The notes under the pieces: generated by a model
Told to the model about the DNA's origin: nothing
Database searches by the model: none
What the model saw: only the letters and a program-made list of their open reading frames with translations
Position numbers and translations under genes: made by a program
DNA from: Erysipelotrichaceae bacterium
Lineage (GTDB): Bacteria; Bacillota_I; Bacilli_A; Erysipelotrichales; Erysipelotrichaceae
Length of the DNA stretch: 59,108 nt
Direction: 5' to 3'
Assembly: GCA_017405785.1 (NCBI GenBank)
Contig: JAFQZR010000002.1
Location: 1-59,108, forward strand
Part shown: one piece after another, positions 36,553 through 44,273 of the stretch
Layout: each line of letters opens with the position of its first letter
How positions within the stretch are numbered: the stretch's first letter is position 1

Positions 36553-36582
36553 AGTATAAACCTGAGAAAAAAAGCTTGTCAA
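36553..36582 (-). promoter_or_regulatory. Promoter of the pyrG-purA-purB-guaA-glnA operon
   Basis: On the minus strand TTGACA (36582-36577), an 18-base spacer and TATACT (36558-36553). The leader to the pyrG start is about 140 bases. Confidence 0.8.
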
Positions 36583-36700
36583 CTGGAAAGATTTAAAAAC
36601 TGTCCAAGATAATTTAAAGTGAAAAATCAGTATCCTTCATGATACAATAATGGTGAAAAAGGTGTTCAAAAAGAGAATATCGATATAGGGAGGATTTATA

Positions 36701-36919
36701 ATGAAAAAAGGTTGGTTCAGCAGTCTGGATCAGGATAAGCAGTTATTGGTTGTTTTAGTTATTCTTGGCCTGTTTATCTGGCTGTTCTTTGGCGGTTCAG
36801 GTTCATCATCAAGCGGTGGAGGCAGCAGAAAGTGCCGGTATTGCGGACAGTCAACAAATTACTACTGCTCTAATCATATGCAATGGGAATGCCCGAGCTG
36901 TCATTCAAGAAGAAAATAA
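36701..36919 (+). CDS. Small membrane protein with C-terminal zinc-ribbon-like motif
   Basis: A 72-residue protein: a short polar start, one membrane helix (LLVVLVILGLFIWLFFG, residues about 15-31), a Ser/Gly linker, then CRYCGQSTNYYC and CPSCHSRRK, giving two CxxC pairs plus another Cys and a His able to bind zinc. The topology probably puts the ribbon on one face of the membrane close to the bilayer. GGGAGG lies about 7 bases before ATG 36701, and TACAAT at 36643 may be its -10. It is flanked by a terminator and divergent from pyrG. No family name is recognised and the function is unknown. Confidence 0.7.
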   Translation: MKKGWFSSLDQDKQLLVVLVILGLFIWLFFGGSGSSSSGGGSRKCRYCGQSTNYYCSNHMQWECPSCHSRRK

Positions 36920-36964
36920 CAACAGTAGTTTATCAAGCATTGTAAAACTGTTATACACATAAAG

Positions 36965-36991
36965 AACCACTTTAAGAAGTGGTTTTCTTTT
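36965..36991 (+). terminator. Terminator after the small zinc-ribbon gene
   Basis: AACCACTT (36965-36972), loop TAAG, AAGTGGTT (36977-36984), then a T-rich tail. Confidence 0.8.
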
Positions 36992-37017
36992 GAATGATTC
37001 AGATTTGAAAATGTAGT

Positions 37018-37046
37018 TTGTTTTTTTACAGTATTCGTTTTATAAT
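37018..37046 (+). promoter_or_regulatory. Promoter of the pheS T-box transcript
   Basis: TTGTTT (37018-37023), a 17-base spacer and TATAAT (37041-37046). Transcription would start just before the T-box leader. Confidence 0.65.
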
Positions 37047-37055
37047 GTTAACAGC

Positions 37056-37262
37056 ACGTTGAACAGGAACATGGTATATGCTCTGATGTCAGAGAGGAAG
37101 CGGTTGGTGGAAGGCTTCTCATTATCATATACGAGTTCACCTGGGAGTGGGACCAATCATCCCCGCATGGCTGCGTTATAGCCTAACGAGTGTGCATTTG
37201 ATAATGCATTAATTAAGGTGGTACCGCGTTTACAGACGTCCTTATGTGGACGTCTTTATTTT
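37056..37262 (+). promoter_or_regulatory. T-box riboswitch (tRNA-Phe) upstream of pheST
   Basis: The stem I motif GCGGTTGGTGGAA is near 37100. The helix GTATATG/CATATAC is followed by GAGTTCAC, so TTC at 37136-37138 is the phenylalanine specifier, with CAGG/CCTG closing the loop below. The T-box AAGGTGGTACCGCG is at about 37215-37228, and the terminator AGACGTCC/GGACGTCT is followed by TTTATTTTTT. The T-box and terminator are almost the same sequence as in the ileS leader. Confidence 0.93.
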
Positions 37263-37279
37263 TTGAAAAGGAGAAAGAT

Positions 37280-38317
37280 ATGAGCCGCAATTGGGATTTA
37301 CTCAGAGAGGAACTGACAGAGAAGATCACGTCAGCTCCAAGTGTCGGGCAGCTTGAACAGTTACGTGTTGAAATGCTTGGCAAAAAGGGTTCCGTCAATG
37401 CTCTGATGCAGGAGATGAAATCTCTGGCACCGGAGGAAAGAAAGGAATTCGGCATGGCTGTCAACAATCTCAAGAAGACTGTTGAAGAGCACATTGCCGC
37501 AAAGATGGCTGAGCTTAAGGAAAACGAACTTAATGAAAAGCTGGCCAAGGACAGAATTGATATTACACTGCCGGCCAACGACTTTACCTATGGCACGCTT
37601 CATCCGCTGACCCTGGTTCAGCAGGAGATCGAAGACATTTTCGTGTCCATGGGATATGCCGTTGTCGAAGGACCGGAAGTTGAATTTGATGTCTATAACT
37701 TTGAAAAGGCCAATATACCTGCTGACCATCCGGCCAGAGACATGCAGGATACTTTCTACGTTGATGTGGAAAGACTGTTAAGAACCCAGACAACAGCCAT
37801 TCAGATGCGTGTTCTGGAAGCCCAGGGTTCACATCTTCCGATTAAGGTTGTCTGCCCAGGTAAGGTTTACAGAAGAGACGATGACGATGCCACCCATTCA
37901 CATCAGTTCGTTCAGATGGAAGGACTGGTAGTAGGGGAAGGCATTACTCTGGCTGACCTCAAGGGCACTCTGGAACTGTTTGCCAGAAGCATGTTCGGAC
38001 CGCAGAGAGAGATCAGATTAAGACAGTCTTACTTCCCGTTCACTGAACCTTCACAGGAAATCGATGTTTCCTGCCATGTATGCGGCGGTAAGGGCTGTCC
38101 GACCTGCAAGGGAACCGGCTGGATCGAGATTCTCGGTTCCGGAATGGTACACCCTCATGTCCTGGAAATGGCTGGCATAGATTCCGAAAAGTATTCCGGT
38201 TTCGCTTTCGGTATCGGCATTGAAAGAACTGCCATGCTGAAGTACGGAATCGATGACATCAGAAATCTTTATCTCAACAACCTGAAGTTCTTAAAGAACT
38301 ACAAGCGTTTTGATTAG
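37280..38317 (+). CDS. pheS: Phenylalanyl-tRNA synthetase alpha subunit
   Basis: A 345-residue class II catalytic subunit. The N-terminal coiled coil (residues about 1-90) is followed by motif 1 around GYAVVEGPEVEFDVYNFE, motif 2 around VYRRDDDDATHSHQFVQMEGL and motif 3 GFAFGIGIERTAML. A CxxC pair (CHVCGGKGCPTCKG) is present, as in many Bacillota PheS. ATG 37280 follows AAAGGAGA; the frame is open 12 codons earlier inside the T-box terminator, which cannot be coding. PheT follows 10 bases after the stop, and both are controlled by the T-box. Confidence 0.96.
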   Translation: MSRNWDLLREELTEKITSAPSVGQLEQLRVEMLGKKGSVNALMQEMKSLAPEERKEFGMAVNNLKKTVEEHIAAKMAELKENELNEKLAKDRIDITLPANDFTYGTLHPLTLVQQEIEDIFVSMGYAVVEGPEVEFDVYNFEKANIPADHPARDMQDTFYVDVERLLRTQTTAIQMRVLEAQGSHLPIKVVCPGKVYRRDDDDATHSHQFVQMEGLVVGEGITLADLKGTLELFARSMFGPQREIRLRQSYFPFTEPSQEIDVSCHVCGGKGCPTCKGTGWIEILGSGMVHPHVLEMAGIDSEKYSGFAFGIGIERTAMLKYGIDDIRNLYLNNLKFLKNYKRFD

Positions 38318-38327
38318 GAGGTGCGTT

Positions 38328-40724
38328 ATGAGAGTTACATATAACTGGTTAAAACAATACATGGATCTGTCTGACATCACTCCTGAGCAGATAGCTGAGA
38401 TCATGACCAGAGGCGGTCTGGAAGTTGAAGGCATGGAGAAAGTTGCCAGCGGCAGTGATCTGGTAATAGGCAAGGTTCTGGAATGCGTACCACATCCAGA
38501 CAGTGACCATCTTCATGTCTGTCAGGTTGATACAGGTGATACAGTAAGACAGATCGTCTGCGGCGCACCTAATGTAGCTGCCGGACAGAAGGTAATCGTA
38601 GCCTTACCTGGATGCATCCTACCAGGTGGTGAGATCAAATCCGGTGTCATCAGAGGACAGAAATCCGACGGCATGATCTGCGCTTTATTTGAATTGGGTG
38701 TCGATAAGAAGCAGTTAACCGAAAAACAGCTTTCAGGCATTGAAGAACTGCCTGAGGATGCTGAGGTAGGTAACAGGGAAGTATTAAAGTATTTAAATCT
38801 TGATGACATCATCTTTGACGTATCACTGACTCCTAACAGAGCTGACTGCCTTTCAATATGGGCATTAGCCAAGGAAGTAGGGGCTTTGCTTAATAAGAAA
38901 GTCGCATTGCCTGATTACAGTTATGAAACAGAAACTGTTCCGGCAACCTTCAAACTGAGCAGTGAGACTGAAAAGTGTCCGTTATTTGAAGGCAAGATCA
39001 TCAATCATGTGGTTATCAAGCCTTCACCTAAGTGGTTGCAGGATCTGCTGCACAGTGCCGGAGTCAAGGCCATCAACAATGTCGTTGATATTTCCAACTT
39101 CGTCATGCTGGAAACCGGTCAGCCATTGCACTTCTATGACCTGGCCAAGATTCCTTTAAGAGAGATCACTGTAAAGACAGGTCTGGAAGAAACATATACG
39201 GCTCTTGACGGCATTGATTATCAGATCAAGCCGGAAGACATCATGATCACTACAGGCGGCAAGGCCATCGGTATTGCCGGTATCATGGGCGGTGATGACA
39301 GTAAGATCGATGATGAGACCAAGGGTATCATCATTGAGGCTGCCACATTCAGTAATGTTCAGATCAGAAATACCGCCAGAAGGCTGGGACTGGATACCGA
39401 AGCCAGCCAGCATTTCAGCAAGGGCATTGATCCGTTAGGCGGTCATAAGGCTGTTGAAAGATCAGTGCAGCTGTTACTTGAACTGGCTGAAGCATCCGGA
39501 ATTGAGGAAACCGTATTATGCGGTGATCCGTCATTTGAACCGATCGTCATTGATGCTCCTGTTAATAAGATCAATGGCTTGCTGGCAACAAAGTTCACAG
39601 CTGAACAGGTCGAATCAGTATTTGAAAGACTGGATTTCCATCCAGAAAAAGTATCAGATGACATCATCAGAGTAACGATTCCTTCATACCGCCGTGACAT
39701 TAAGGTATGGCAGGACCTCTCTGAAGAAGTAGTAAGAATGTTGGGCTATGAGAACATCGGCTCGACATTACCTCTTATCCCGACAATTCAGGGCGGTCTC
39801 TCTGACAGACTGAAAAACAAGAGAGTTCTGCAGCAGTTACTGATGGGCATGGGCATGAATGAGATCGTATCATACTCACTGGTATCAAAGTCCAAGATCG
39901 ATGAAGGCATCCTGAGTGCCGGGGAAGCGGTAGAAGTCTCTAACCGGTTAAGTGATGAAAGAAGATACTTCCGTACATCATTACTGCCAAGCATGCTGGA
40001 AACTGCCGGCTACAACGTAGCCCGTAGCAATGACGAATACGGTCTGTTTGAAATAGCCAATGTGTATAACAACGACAATGAAGAACAGCAGCATCTCTGC
40101 ATTGCCTTAAGCAATAAGAAAACCATATCCAGATGGCAGAAGCTCATCCAGGAAAATGACTTCTATACAATAAAGGGTATTGTGATTGCCATCATGGATA
40201 AGCTTGGATATCCGGAAAAACGCCTTTCTTTCCAGATTGAGAGTAACTCTAAGGCGGTATTACACCCGAATAAGAGTGCTTCTGTCTATCTCGACAGAAC
40301 TCTTGTCGGCAAGATCGGTGTCATTCACCCGGCCTGTGCCAAGAAATACGACCTTGATGAATGCGTTCTTGCTGAACTGAACATGACAGCTATCTACGGC
40401 ATCAGAAACGTCAAGATCAAGTTCACACCTGTTCCTAGATATCCGGCAGTCAGCTATGATTTGGCAATGGTAGTAGATGAGGAAGTAACCGGTGAACAGA
40501 TCGTCAAGACGATCAAGAAGACCGGATCATCACTGTTAAGAGATGTTCAGATCTTCGATATCTACCGTGGAGGCAGTATTGCTGAAGGCAGCAAGTCTGT
40601 CGCTGTAAAGGTAACATATCAGTCTGATGACAGGACATTATCAGAGGATGATATCCGTGATGTACATCAGGGAATCATCGCTGCATTGAAGAACAATCTG
40701 CACGCTGTACTGCGCGACAGTTAG
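38328..40724 (+). CDS. pheT: Phenylalanyl-tRNA synthetase beta subunit
   Basis: A 798-residue protein. It starts MRVTYNWLKQYMDL, has the EMAP/OB-fold tRNA-binding domain (IGKVLECVPHPDSDHLHVCQVD, residues about 40-150), B3/B4 editing and B5 domains in the centre (DVSLTPNRADCLS, NVVDISNFVMLETGQPLHFYD), and the C-terminal anticodon-binding domain (FTPVPRYPAVSYDLAMVVD). It forms the alpha2-beta2 enzyme with PheS and edits mischarged Tyr. AGGAGGTG at 38316-38323 sets ATG 38328. The stop at 40724 is followed by the yebC promoter region; no clear terminator is seen. Confidence 0.96.
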   Translation: MRVTYNWLKQYMDLSDITPEQIAEIMTRGGLEVEGMEKVASGSDLVIGKVLECVPHPDSDHLHVCQVDTGDTVRQIVCGAPNVAAGQKVIVALPGCILPGGEIKSGVIRGQKSDGMICALFELGVDKKQLTEKQLSGIEELPEDAEVGNREVLKYLNLDDIIFDVSLTPNRADCLSIWALAKEVGALLNKKVALPDYSYETETVPATFKLSSETEKCPLFEGKIINHVVIKPSPKWLQDLLHSAGVKAINNVVDISNFVMLETGQPLHFYDLAKIPLREITVKTGLEETYTALDGIDYQIKPEDIMITTGGKAIGIAGIMGGDDSKIDDETKGIIIEAATFSNVQIRNTARRLGLDTEASQHFSKGIDPLGGHKAVERSVQLLLELAEASGIEETVLCGDPSFEPIVIDAPVNKINGLLATKFTAEQVESVFERLDFHPEKVSDDIIRVTIPSYRRDIKVWQDLSEEVVRMLGYENIGSTLPLIPTIQGGLSDRLKNKRVLQQLLMGMGMNEIVSYSLVSKSKIDEGILSAGEAVEVSNRLSDERRYFRTSLLPSMLETAGYNVARSNDEYGLFEIANVYNNDNEEQQHLCIALSNKKTISRWQKLIQENDFYTIKGIVIAIMDKLGYPEKRLSFQIESNSKAVLHPNKSASVYLDRTLVGKIGVIHPACAKKYDLDECVLAELNMTAIYGIRNVKIKFTPVPRYPAVSYDLAMVVDEEVTGEQIVKTIKKTGSSLLRDVQIFDIYRGGSIAEGSKSVAVKVTYQSDDRTLSEDDIRDVHQGIIAALKNNLHAVLRDS

Positions 40725-40728
40725 CATA

Positions 40729-40757
40729 TTGTAATTGAAAGCGTTTTCGTGTAAAAT
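40729..40757 (+). promoter_or_regulatory. yebC promoter with cre-like (CcpA) site
   Basis: TTGTAA (40729-40734), a 17-base spacer and TAAAAT (40752-40757). TGAAAGCGTTTTCG at 40736-40749 matches 13 of 14 positions of the catabolite-responsive element consensus TGWAANCGNTNWCA and fills the spacer, so binding would repress. Confidence 0.6.
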
Positions 40758-40789
40758 ATTTACGGTCAATTTAAAAGGAGGAGATAACT

Positions 40790-41506
40790 ATGGGACGTGC
40801 ACATGAAGTGCGTGCTGCATCAATGGCCAAAACTGCCGCAGCAAAAACAAAAGTATATTCACGTTATGGCAAGGAAATCTACATGGCTGCCAAAGGTGGT
40901 GTTCCTGATCCTTCCATGAATGTGACTTTAAAAAGAGTTATTGAAAAGGCCAAGGCTGCGCAGGTTCCGGCTGATGTAATCAAGAGAAACATTGAAAAAG
41001 CCAAGGGAGGCTCTGCAGAAGCTTACATCGACAACAGATATGAGGGATTCGGTCCAAGCGGATCAACCATCATCATCGACACTCTGTCTGACAACTCAAA
41101 CCGTTCACTCGCTGAGATCAGAAGCTGCTTCAACAAATCACACTGCAACCTGGGGTCATCAGGCAGCGTATCATTTAACTATGATAACTGTGGTATCCTG
41201 TCATTTGCCGGAAGTGAGGAAGAAGTACTGGATATTCTGTTAATGGCTGAGATCGATGTCAAGGACATTGAATCAGATGAGGAAAACGTTACGGTATATG
41301 TCAATCCGACTGATCTGTACGCTGCCAAGGAAGCCATTGAAGCCGAAAAGGGTGAGACACAGTTTGACGTTCTGGAAATCCAGATGCTGCCAAACGACTA
41401 TGTAACACTGGACGGTGAAGACAAGGTGTTATTCCAGAGATTATTATCTCTGCTGGATGAATGTGATGATGTCCAGCATGTCTTCCACAACGTTGAAGGT
41501 ATGTAA
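40790..41506 (+). CDS. yebC: YebC/TACO1-family protein (YeeN subgroup)
   Basis: A 238-residue protein with the family layout. The N-terminal helical domain has SRYGKEIYMAAKGGVPDPS and KRVIEKAKAAQVPADVIKRN, the central part carries RYEGFGPSGSTIIIDTLSDN, and alpha/beta repeats follow. The opening MGRAHEVRAASMAKTAA and the SRYGKEIY wording fit the YeeN-like subgroup rather than the GHSKW-starting one. The family includes DNA-binding regulators and, more recently, factors that ease ribosome stalling; which role applies is open. AGGAGG lies shortly before ATG 40790. A GCAA-loop terminator follows. Confidence 0.93.
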   Translation: MGRAHEVRAASMAKTAAAKTKVYSRYGKEIYMAAKGGVPDPSMNVTLKRVIEKAKAAQVPADVIKRNIEKAKGGSAEAYIDNRYEGFGPSGSTIIIDTLSDNSNRSLAEIRSCFNKSHCNLGSSGSVSFNYDNCGILSFAGSEEEVLDILLMAEIDVKDIESDEENVTVYVNPTDLYAAKEAIEAEKGETQFDVLEIQMLPNDYVTLDGEDKVLFQRLLSLLDECDDVQHVFHNVEGM

Positions 41507-41513
41507 GAAAACT

Positions 41514-41537
41514 GAGCACGCAAGTGCTCTTTTTTTA
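41514..41537 (+). terminator. Terminator after yebC
   Basis: GAGCAC (41514-41519), a stable GCAA tetraloop, GTGCTC (41524-41529), then T residues to 41537. Confidence 0.9.
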
Positions 41538-41630
41538 TATATAAAAATATAAAAATACTTGTAACTTTTACTGTAATTCCATATATTATAATAGCCGGAG
41601 GTAAAATCATACCTCAGGTAAAGCCAACAA

Positions 41631-41982
41631 TCAAAAGACGATCGACAGGGCAATCGCTGCAGATATCTCTGTAGAGGAAAGTCCATGCTCACACTGTCTG
41701 AGACGGCAGTAGTGTTTGTGCTGAATGAATAAATAAGTTCAGGCGTAGACGGCGGTATCAACTCCTAAGGGAAACTATGGACGAGATGCCCTAAGGTGCC
41801 ACAGTGACGTAGCTTATCAGGAAACTGGTAAGGTGGAACGAGGTAAACCCCACAAGTGAGAAACCCAAATTTGGTAGGGGAACCCGATGCTTCGAATTCA
41901 AGAGGCTAGGGACGGTGAAAGCCGTAGATAAATGGTTGCCCCTGGTAACAGGACAGAACATGGCTTACATGTCGATCAACTT
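41631..41982 (+). ncRNA. rnpB: RNase P RNA (bacterial class B)
   Basis: Conserved blocks are in order: the P4/CR-I strand GAGGAAAGTCCATGCTC (near 41674), GTGCCACAGTGACG (near 41796), GGTGGAACGAGGTAAACCCC, GAAACCCAAATTTGGTAGGGGAACCC in two parts near 41860-41886, and the CR-V block ACAGAACATGGCTTACA near 41953-41969. P1 is formed by GATCGACA (41640-41647) with TGTCGATC (41970-41977). The wording follows the Bacillus-type RNA. TATAAT at 41587-41592 is the likely -10, with a small GAGGTA/TACCTC hairpin (41598-41615) in the 5' precursor. The exact mature ends are estimates. It is the catalytic RNA that trims the 5' ends of tRNA precursors. Confidence 0.96.
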
Positions 41983-42007
41983 AAGTGCTGAAAAGCACTT
42001 TTTTTTG
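41983..42007 (+). terminator. Terminator of rnpB
   Basis: AAGTGCT (41983-41989), a GAAA tetraloop, AGCACTT (41994-42000) and a T run. Confidence 0.92.
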
Positions 42008-42077
42008 TTTAACATATATTTGATTGTGTATAATGAAAATAGTATTTTTTTGGGAAATCATAATAGGAGAAGGGTAT

Positions 42078-43031
42078 ATGAGTGATGAAATAAGGAAATG
42101 CCATAGTTGCGGTACGCCAATTACCGATACAGATGAATTCTGCCCAAATTGCGGAGCTAAGATCAAGAAAGAGGAAAAAAAGCAGGAAAGTGTCAGGGAA
42201 ACCCCTGACGGAGGATTCTGCCCGAACTGTGGCAGCCCTTTAACCAGGCATGATACATTCTGTCCGGATTGCGGTTATAAGGTTAAGGATACTCCATATG
42301 TAAAACCTCCGGTACAGAAAAGAGAATCAGGCTTGCCAACGATCATGGTTGCAGGTATTGTTTTCGGACTGGCCCGGCTTTTATTCTTCATTGTAGTCTT
42401 TGGTAAAAATCTGTTGCCTGGAAAGAACTCTAATACACCTAGCTCATCTAACACTCCTAGTTCACAGAATACACCTTCAAGCTCTGAATCATATTTATCA
42501 AAAACTGAACTCGACAGTGCAATGTATGATATTTTTATCGAAAAAATCGAGAACAGACTCAGCAGAAATGATATAGTCGGATATGCGCCGACTATCCTCA
42601 GAAGCAAGAAGATTTCAACTTATGTTTATGAATATTATTTCATCTATCTTAAGTCAAGAGGTTCAAAACAAGCAGACTTTAAAGTCATGAAGTTTACAAC
42701 CACACTGAACCCTGACAGATCAGCATCATATGTTCTTGAAGATAGCGCCAGAGTTGACGTGGTTCTGAAATGCGTTAACACTTCAACGATGAACGTTAGA
42801 CAGAGTGCTTCAACTTCAGCTAAGATAGTTGGATCTCTTGATACTAATGAAAAAGCAACGGTAAGCTATCTGGACTATTCGGATTTTGATAAGGGCGGAG
42901 ACTATATCTGGTACTGTTTACAGAATTCCGGCGGCGGAAAATGGATAGCTGATGGTCTGCGCAACAACAAGGACTATTATGTCTTTGAAAACGGTTTTTC
43001 AACCAAGGGAATGTATTTTGTATTCTGGTAA
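42078..43031 (+). CDS. Membrane protein with two N-terminal zinc ribbons and C-terminal SH3-like domain
   Basis: A 317-residue protein. Residues about 8-28 (CHSCGTPITDTDEFCPNCG) and 47-70 (FCPNCGSPLTRHDTFCPDCG) are zinc ribbons. A membrane helix lies near 93-112 (VAGIVFGLARLLFFIVVF), then an Asn/Thr/Pro/Ser linker and an uncharacterised middle. Residues about 230-290 read as a bacterial SH3 domain (LKCVNTSTMNVRQSAST, GDYIWYCLQN, GGKWIADGL). The likely topology is zinc ribbons in the cytoplasm and the SH3 domain outside, where such domains often bind wall peptides. AGGAGAAGGG precedes ATG 42078. A role in envelope sensing is only an inference. Confidence 0.78.
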   Translation: MSDEIRKCHSCGTPITDTDEFCPNCGAKIKKEEKKQESVRETPDGGFCPNCGSPLTRHDTFCPDCGYKVKDTPYVKPPVQKRESGLPTIMVAGIVFGLARLLFFIVVFGKNLLPGKNSNTPSSSNTPSSQNTPSSSESYLSKTELDSAMYDIFIEKIENRLSRNDIVGYAPTILRSKKISTYVYEYYFIYLKSRGSKQADFKVMKFTTTLNPDRSASYVLEDSARVDVVLKCVNTSTMNVRQSASTSAKIVGSLDTNEKATVSYLDYSDFDKGGDYIWYCLQNSGGGKWIADGLRNNKDYYVFENGFSTKGMYFVFW

Positions 43032-43055
43032 AAGTTTAATACAAATATATAAAAC

Positions 43056-43079
43056 AGCCTGTGTCATACAGGCTTTTTT
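43056..43079 (+). terminator. Terminator after the zinc-ribbon/SH3 gene
   Basis: AGCCTGT (43056-43062), loop GTCAT, ACAGGCT (43068-43074) and a T run. Confidence 0.88.
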
Positions 43080-43191
43080 GTTTTTATACTGCAAAAGATG
43101 TACTACTTGAAATTAAATCTAGTGCGTGTTAAAATGTTAAAGGTTAATATAAAACCAATCTGTGATATACTATTTCTTGAGGTGAGTATTT

Positions 43192-43785
43192 ATGACATTA
43201 CCAAATAAGATATCAATTTTCAGATTAGTACTGATTCCGCTGATCGTCGCAATCTGGATCTTCCCGTTTGCCCAGTTTGGAATCGATTTACCGGTATATC
43301 ACTTTTCACATGTATCAGTAAGCCTGAAGAACATCATTGTCTGCATTTTGTTCGCAATCGGTTCATTCTCTGACTTCCTTGATGGTTATCTGGCCCGTAA
43401 GAACAACCAGGTTACCACATTCGGCAAGTTCATCGATCCAATCGCTGACAAGTGTCTGACAACTACCTTATTCATTCTGCTTGCTGCTTCACAGGTAATT
43501 CCTGTAATACCGGTTGTCGTAATGGTCTGGAGAGATACCATCGTTGACGGCTGCCGAATGATGGCTGCCGGAAAGGGCAGTGTCATGGCTGCCGGTATCC
43601 TTGGCAAGATAAAGACGGCATCTCAGATGTTCTGCATCATCTTTACACTTCTGAACAACTATCCGTTTGAACTGATGGGTATTCCGGTAGCATCAACTCT
43701 GCTGTGGTTCTCAATGATCATTTCCGTATTAGGCGGAATTGACTATTACAACCGGGCCAAGCAGTATATCTGGGAAAGCAAGTAA
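43192..43785 (+). CDS. pgsA: CDP-diacylglycerol--glycerol-3-phosphate 3-phosphatidyltransferase
   Basis: A 197-residue integral membrane enzyme that makes phosphatidylglycerol phosphate, using the CDP-diacylglycerol supplied by CdsA. The CDP-alcohol phosphotransferase signature is complete (SDFLDGYLARKNNQVTTFGK followed by FIDPIADK), and the opening LPNKISIFRLVLIPLIV is typical of PgsA. There are several hydrophobic helices. GAGGTG precedes ATG 43192 and TATACT at 43166 may be the -10. The stop overlaps the cinA start by one base, so pgsA, cinA and recA form an operon, a common Bacillota order. Confidence 0.94.
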   Translation: MTLPNKISIFRLVLIPLIVAIWIFPFAQFGIDLPVYHFSHVSVSLKNIIVCILFAIGSFSDFLDGYLARKNNQVTTFGKFIDPIADKCLTTTLFILLAASQVIPVIPVVVMVWRDTIVDGCRMMAAGKGSVMAAGILGKIKTASQMFCIIFTLLNNYPFELMGIPVASTLLWFSMIISVLGGIDYYNRAKQYIWESK

Positions 43786-44252
43786 TGCAGCAGCTTGTTG
43801 AACTGTTAAAGGAAAAACAGCTTACCATTGCCAGCTGTGAAAGCCTGACCGGCGGACTGTTCTGTGCCGAAATGACCAGGATACCAGGCGTATCTGCTGT
43901 ATTGAAAGGCGGAGTGGTAACATACTGGACACAGATTAAGGAAGATGTAGTTCATGTATCACACCGGACAGTAGAAGAATACGGTGTTGTCAGTGCTGAA
44001 ACAGCATATGAGATGGCTGTTAATGTTAAGAAGCTGTTTGACTGTAACATTGCGGTATCATTCACCGGTAATGCCGGACCGGATGTCATGGAAGGAAAGC
44101 CGGCCGGAAGCGTGTATACATGCATAGCTGTAAACGATAAGACATATGGCTTCCATGATCTGATAAAACGGCCAAGAAATGAAGTAAGAGAAGAAATTGT
44201 ACAAAAAACTGTTAACAGACTTAAGGAATTACTGCTTAACGGAACTATATAG
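43785..44252 (+). CDS. cinA: CinA C-terminal-domain protein (nicotinamide-nucleotide amidase-like, PncC)
   Basis: A 155-residue protein that holds only the C-terminal CinA domain and lacks the N-terminal MoCF-like part found in full-length CinA. Motifs are TIASCESLTGGLFCAEMTRI, GGVVTYWTQIK, GVVSAETAYEMA and AVSFTGNAGPDVMEGKPAGS. This domain deamidates nicotinamide mononucleotide in the family. ATG 43785 shares a base with the pgsA stop. recA follows 21 bases later, the usual competence/SOS-type gene order. Confidence 0.9.
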   Translation: MQQLVELLKEKQLTIASCESLTGGLFCAEMTRIPGVSAVLKGGVVTYWTQIKEDVVHVSHRTVEEYGVVSAETAYEMAVNVKKLFDCNIAVSFTGNAGPDVMEGKPAGSVYTCIAVNDKTYGFHDLIKRPRNEVREEIVQKTVNRLKELLLNGTI

Positions 44253-44273
44253 CTGGTAGACGGAGGGAATACA

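Noticed and set aside
41598-41615. Hairpin GAGGTA/TACCTC before rnpB considered as a regulatory element
   Set aside because: Short and A/T-flanked; it can be explained as part of the RNase P RNA precursor leader without special function.
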